Below, piece by piece: positions 62,827-64,000 of a stretch of DNA of 64,000 bases. The DNA comes from CAYNZV01 sp965217095 (GTDB lineage Bacteria > Latescibacterota > UBA2968 > UBA8231), in assembly GCA_965217095.1 (NCBI GenBank), contig OZ244235.1, positions 5,518,001-5,582,000 of the forward strand, in the 5' to 3' direction. The notes below the pieces were generated by a model, which was not told the origin of the DNA, ran no database searches, and worked only from the letters and a program-made list of their open reading frames with translations. How positions within the stretch are numbered: the first letter of the stretch is position 1; each line of letters begins with the position of its first letter. The translations under genes and the position numbers were made by a program.

Positions 62827-63705
62827 TCAACCTTCGGGCACCGAAGGATCACCCCTCATGTAGTGTGGATAGGGGGGCACACCGCCCCAGACACACAAGG
62901 TGCGCAGCTCGTTCTTCCACTGGAGGGGCTGGTAGGTCTCCTCGTCCCAGATCTGGTCCAACTCGGCGAACAGCTCAACAATATTGCCGGCCTGGTCGCC
63001 AATGTAACAGAAGAGGTTGTGCCCCGGACCGTGCCGGCCCAGCCCCCAGCTCACCACCCCGTCGTTGTGCCACAGATTGTCACAGAACCGTCTGAGCGCA
63101 TCCCAATCGCTCAGCTCGTACGCATAGTGATGGACACCGGTCACATCGCTGACGAGAAATGCAACCCCATGATGGTCCTGGTTACACCGGATCCAGGCAG
63201 CCTGGTCCTCCATCTGATCAGAAAGCCGAAAGCCGAGTACGTCCGTGTAAAAGCGCATTGACTGGGCCAGGTTCCTGACCAGATAGGTGATGTGCCCGAA
63301 CTTGTCGACCCGTATCTCCCGTGGCTCGAGGGGTGCCGTGACGTGGTTCATGCCGGCGTAGAGTTCGAGCACGTTGCGATCGGCATCGTGGAAGCGGATG
63401 GCCTGCCCGTGGCCCGGCTCACGGTCCGGAGGTTCAAAGACTTCAACGCCGTGTTTACGCAAATGGGCCGCGGCCTCTTCGAGTGAGGTCGTGGTGGACA
63501 GCTCCAGGCCGAGGTGATGGAGCTGCTTCGCCGGGCCTGGAAACACGGCCAGGCAATGATGCGCCTCGTTGCAGCGCAGGTAGACGGCGTCGGCCTCGCG
63601 CTGCGAAACCTGCATCCCCATAATCCGCTCATAGAAATCAACGGTCGCTTCGACATCCGGCACCGTGATGCCCACGTGTCCGAGCCGCTCTATGCGCAGG
63701 GTCAT
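62827..63705 (-). CDS. VOC family protein with two glyoxalase/extradiol-dioxygenase modules
   Basis: 292 residues with two VOC units. The first is RIERLGHVGITVPDVEATVDFYE with FRVG-like repeats to about residue 110 and LHHLGLELST; the second is VDKFGHITYLVRNLAQSMRFYTD with GVHHYAYELSDW and the C-terminal Glu in IVELFAELDQ. The metal-ligand pattern His-His-Glu fits type I extradiol (catechol 2,3-) dioxygenases. Its ATG overlaps the stop of the upstream TIM-barrel gene (ATGA). Confidence 0.9.
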   Translation of the reverse strand: MTLRIERLGHVGITVPDVEATVDFYERIMGMQVSQREADAVYLRCNEAHHCLAVFPGPAKQLHHLGLELSTTTSLEEAAAHLRKHGVEVFEPPDREPGHGQAIRFHDADRNVLELYAGMNHVTAPLEPREIRVDKFGHITYLVRNLAQSMRFYTDVLGFRLSDQMEDQAAWIRCNQDHHGVAFLVSDVTGVHHYAYELSDWDALRRFCDNLWHNDGVVSWGLGRHGPGHNLFCYIGDQAGNIVELFAELDQIWDEETYQPLQWKNELRTLCVWGGVPPYPHYMRGDPSVPEG

Positions 63706-64000
63706 TTTGATCTCCGCTTTGAGGACCAGATCGCATCAAACCCAGCTCTGCATCTGCGCAGCACGTCCGGGTATTCCTCCGGTTGGCGGTTTTCGGAAAA
63801 AATCTCCACCGAGTAGACACCATCCCAGCCGGCGGTTTCGATCGCATCCAGCAGGCGGCGCAGGGGGATGATGCCCTCGCCGGGAACGCCCCAATCCAGG
63901 AGCGAGCGGGTTTCCTGCTTCCAGTCGTTGACGTGAACGCCGAAGATGCGACCCCGGGCCCGGGGAATCTGCTGGAGGATGGTGTTGTCCCACCAGATGT
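63702..64000 (-). CDS. Sugar phosphate isomerase/epimerase (xylose isomerase-like TIM barrel), C-terminal part
   Basis: The frame is open to the right window edge, so only the last 98 residues are visible. IFGVHVNDWKQETRSLL has the metal-binding His/Asp region, then WGVPGEGIIPLRRLLDAIE, WDGVYSVEIFSEN with the closing metal Glu. The ending RRSK overlaps the VOC start by four bases. It is a probable first or middle gene of the SDR-VOC operon and acts on a sugar or inositol. Confidence 0.85.
   Translation of the reverse strand, partial: IWWDNTILQQIPRARGRIFGVHVNDWKQETRSLLDWGVPGEGIIPLRRLLDAIETAGWDGVYSVEIFSENRQPEEYPDVLRRCRAGFDAIWSSKRRSK

Overview
Organism and overall character. The window looks like bacterial chromosome from an uncultured FCB-group lineage, most plausibly Latescibacterota or a close relative. 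The reasons are a PNPFN / IYNxLG FlgD-like (T9SS-type) sorting domain in a secreted protein and a second such domain downstream of an M6-peptidase fragment, five phytanoyl-CoA dioxygenase (PhyH) family genes, two formylglycine sulfatases, TIM-barrel sugar isomerases, and giant beta-propeller hybrid sensor kinases. This assignment is inference from gene content. No rRNA or tRNA gene was seen.

Layout. (1) 1-6362, minus strand: a sensory locus with a propeller sensor kinase (running off the left edge), a receiver-SpoIIE phosphatase, and a large secreted protein whose N-terminus has been removed at an IS. (2) 6363-7966: IS1380-family copy 1, inactivated by a 31-bp deletion. (3) 7967-31736: accessory metabolism. 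It holds TPR membrane proteins (one a pseudogene), a frameshifted leucine-rich-repeat surface protein, a DadA-like oxidase, a TetM/TetO-like GTPase, a predicted glycosidase, five PhyH oxygenases, two sulfatases and an isomerase. (4) 32503-42990: a second copy of the sensory locus with a different output: a sigma-54 promoter, an NtrC-type regulator, a full-length 987-aa paralogue of the secreted protein, intact IS1380 copy 2 (inserted at its stop codon), then the propeller-HK-receiver sensor. (5) 43.2-48.8 kb: a broken M6 peptidase with a sigma-54-like promoter, aldo-keto reductase, HpcH/HpaI aldolase, DUF362 protein and a split YeeE/YedE transporter. (6) 49.3-61.9 kb: a minus-strand array of genes separated by attC-like recombination sites with no integrase in view (a CALIN, cluster of attC sites lacking integrase). 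It carries hypothetical proteins, SDRs, a methyltransferase, PHP hydrolases, a LanC-like protein, BrnT/BrnA, a Gfo/Idh/MocA oxidoreductase and an APH-like kinase. (7) 62.0-64.0 kb: a tight minus-strand operon of TIM-barrel protein, VOC dioxygenase-like protein and SDR.

How it fits together. The two sensory loci are paralogues sharing an N-terminal alpha/beta-barrel-like domain on the sensor, 11 or 15 propeller repeats, a receiver-output protein and an approximately 1000-aa secreted partner. They differ in output (PP2C phosphatase versus sigma-54 activator). Sigma-54-type elements lie before both regulators and before the M6 peptidase fragment. The PhyH, sulfatase, isomerase, glycosidase and sugar oxidoreductase genes suggest scavenging of sulfated or modified organic matter. 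At least seven reading frames are broken by exactly one missing base, so consensus error is a real alternative to gene decay.
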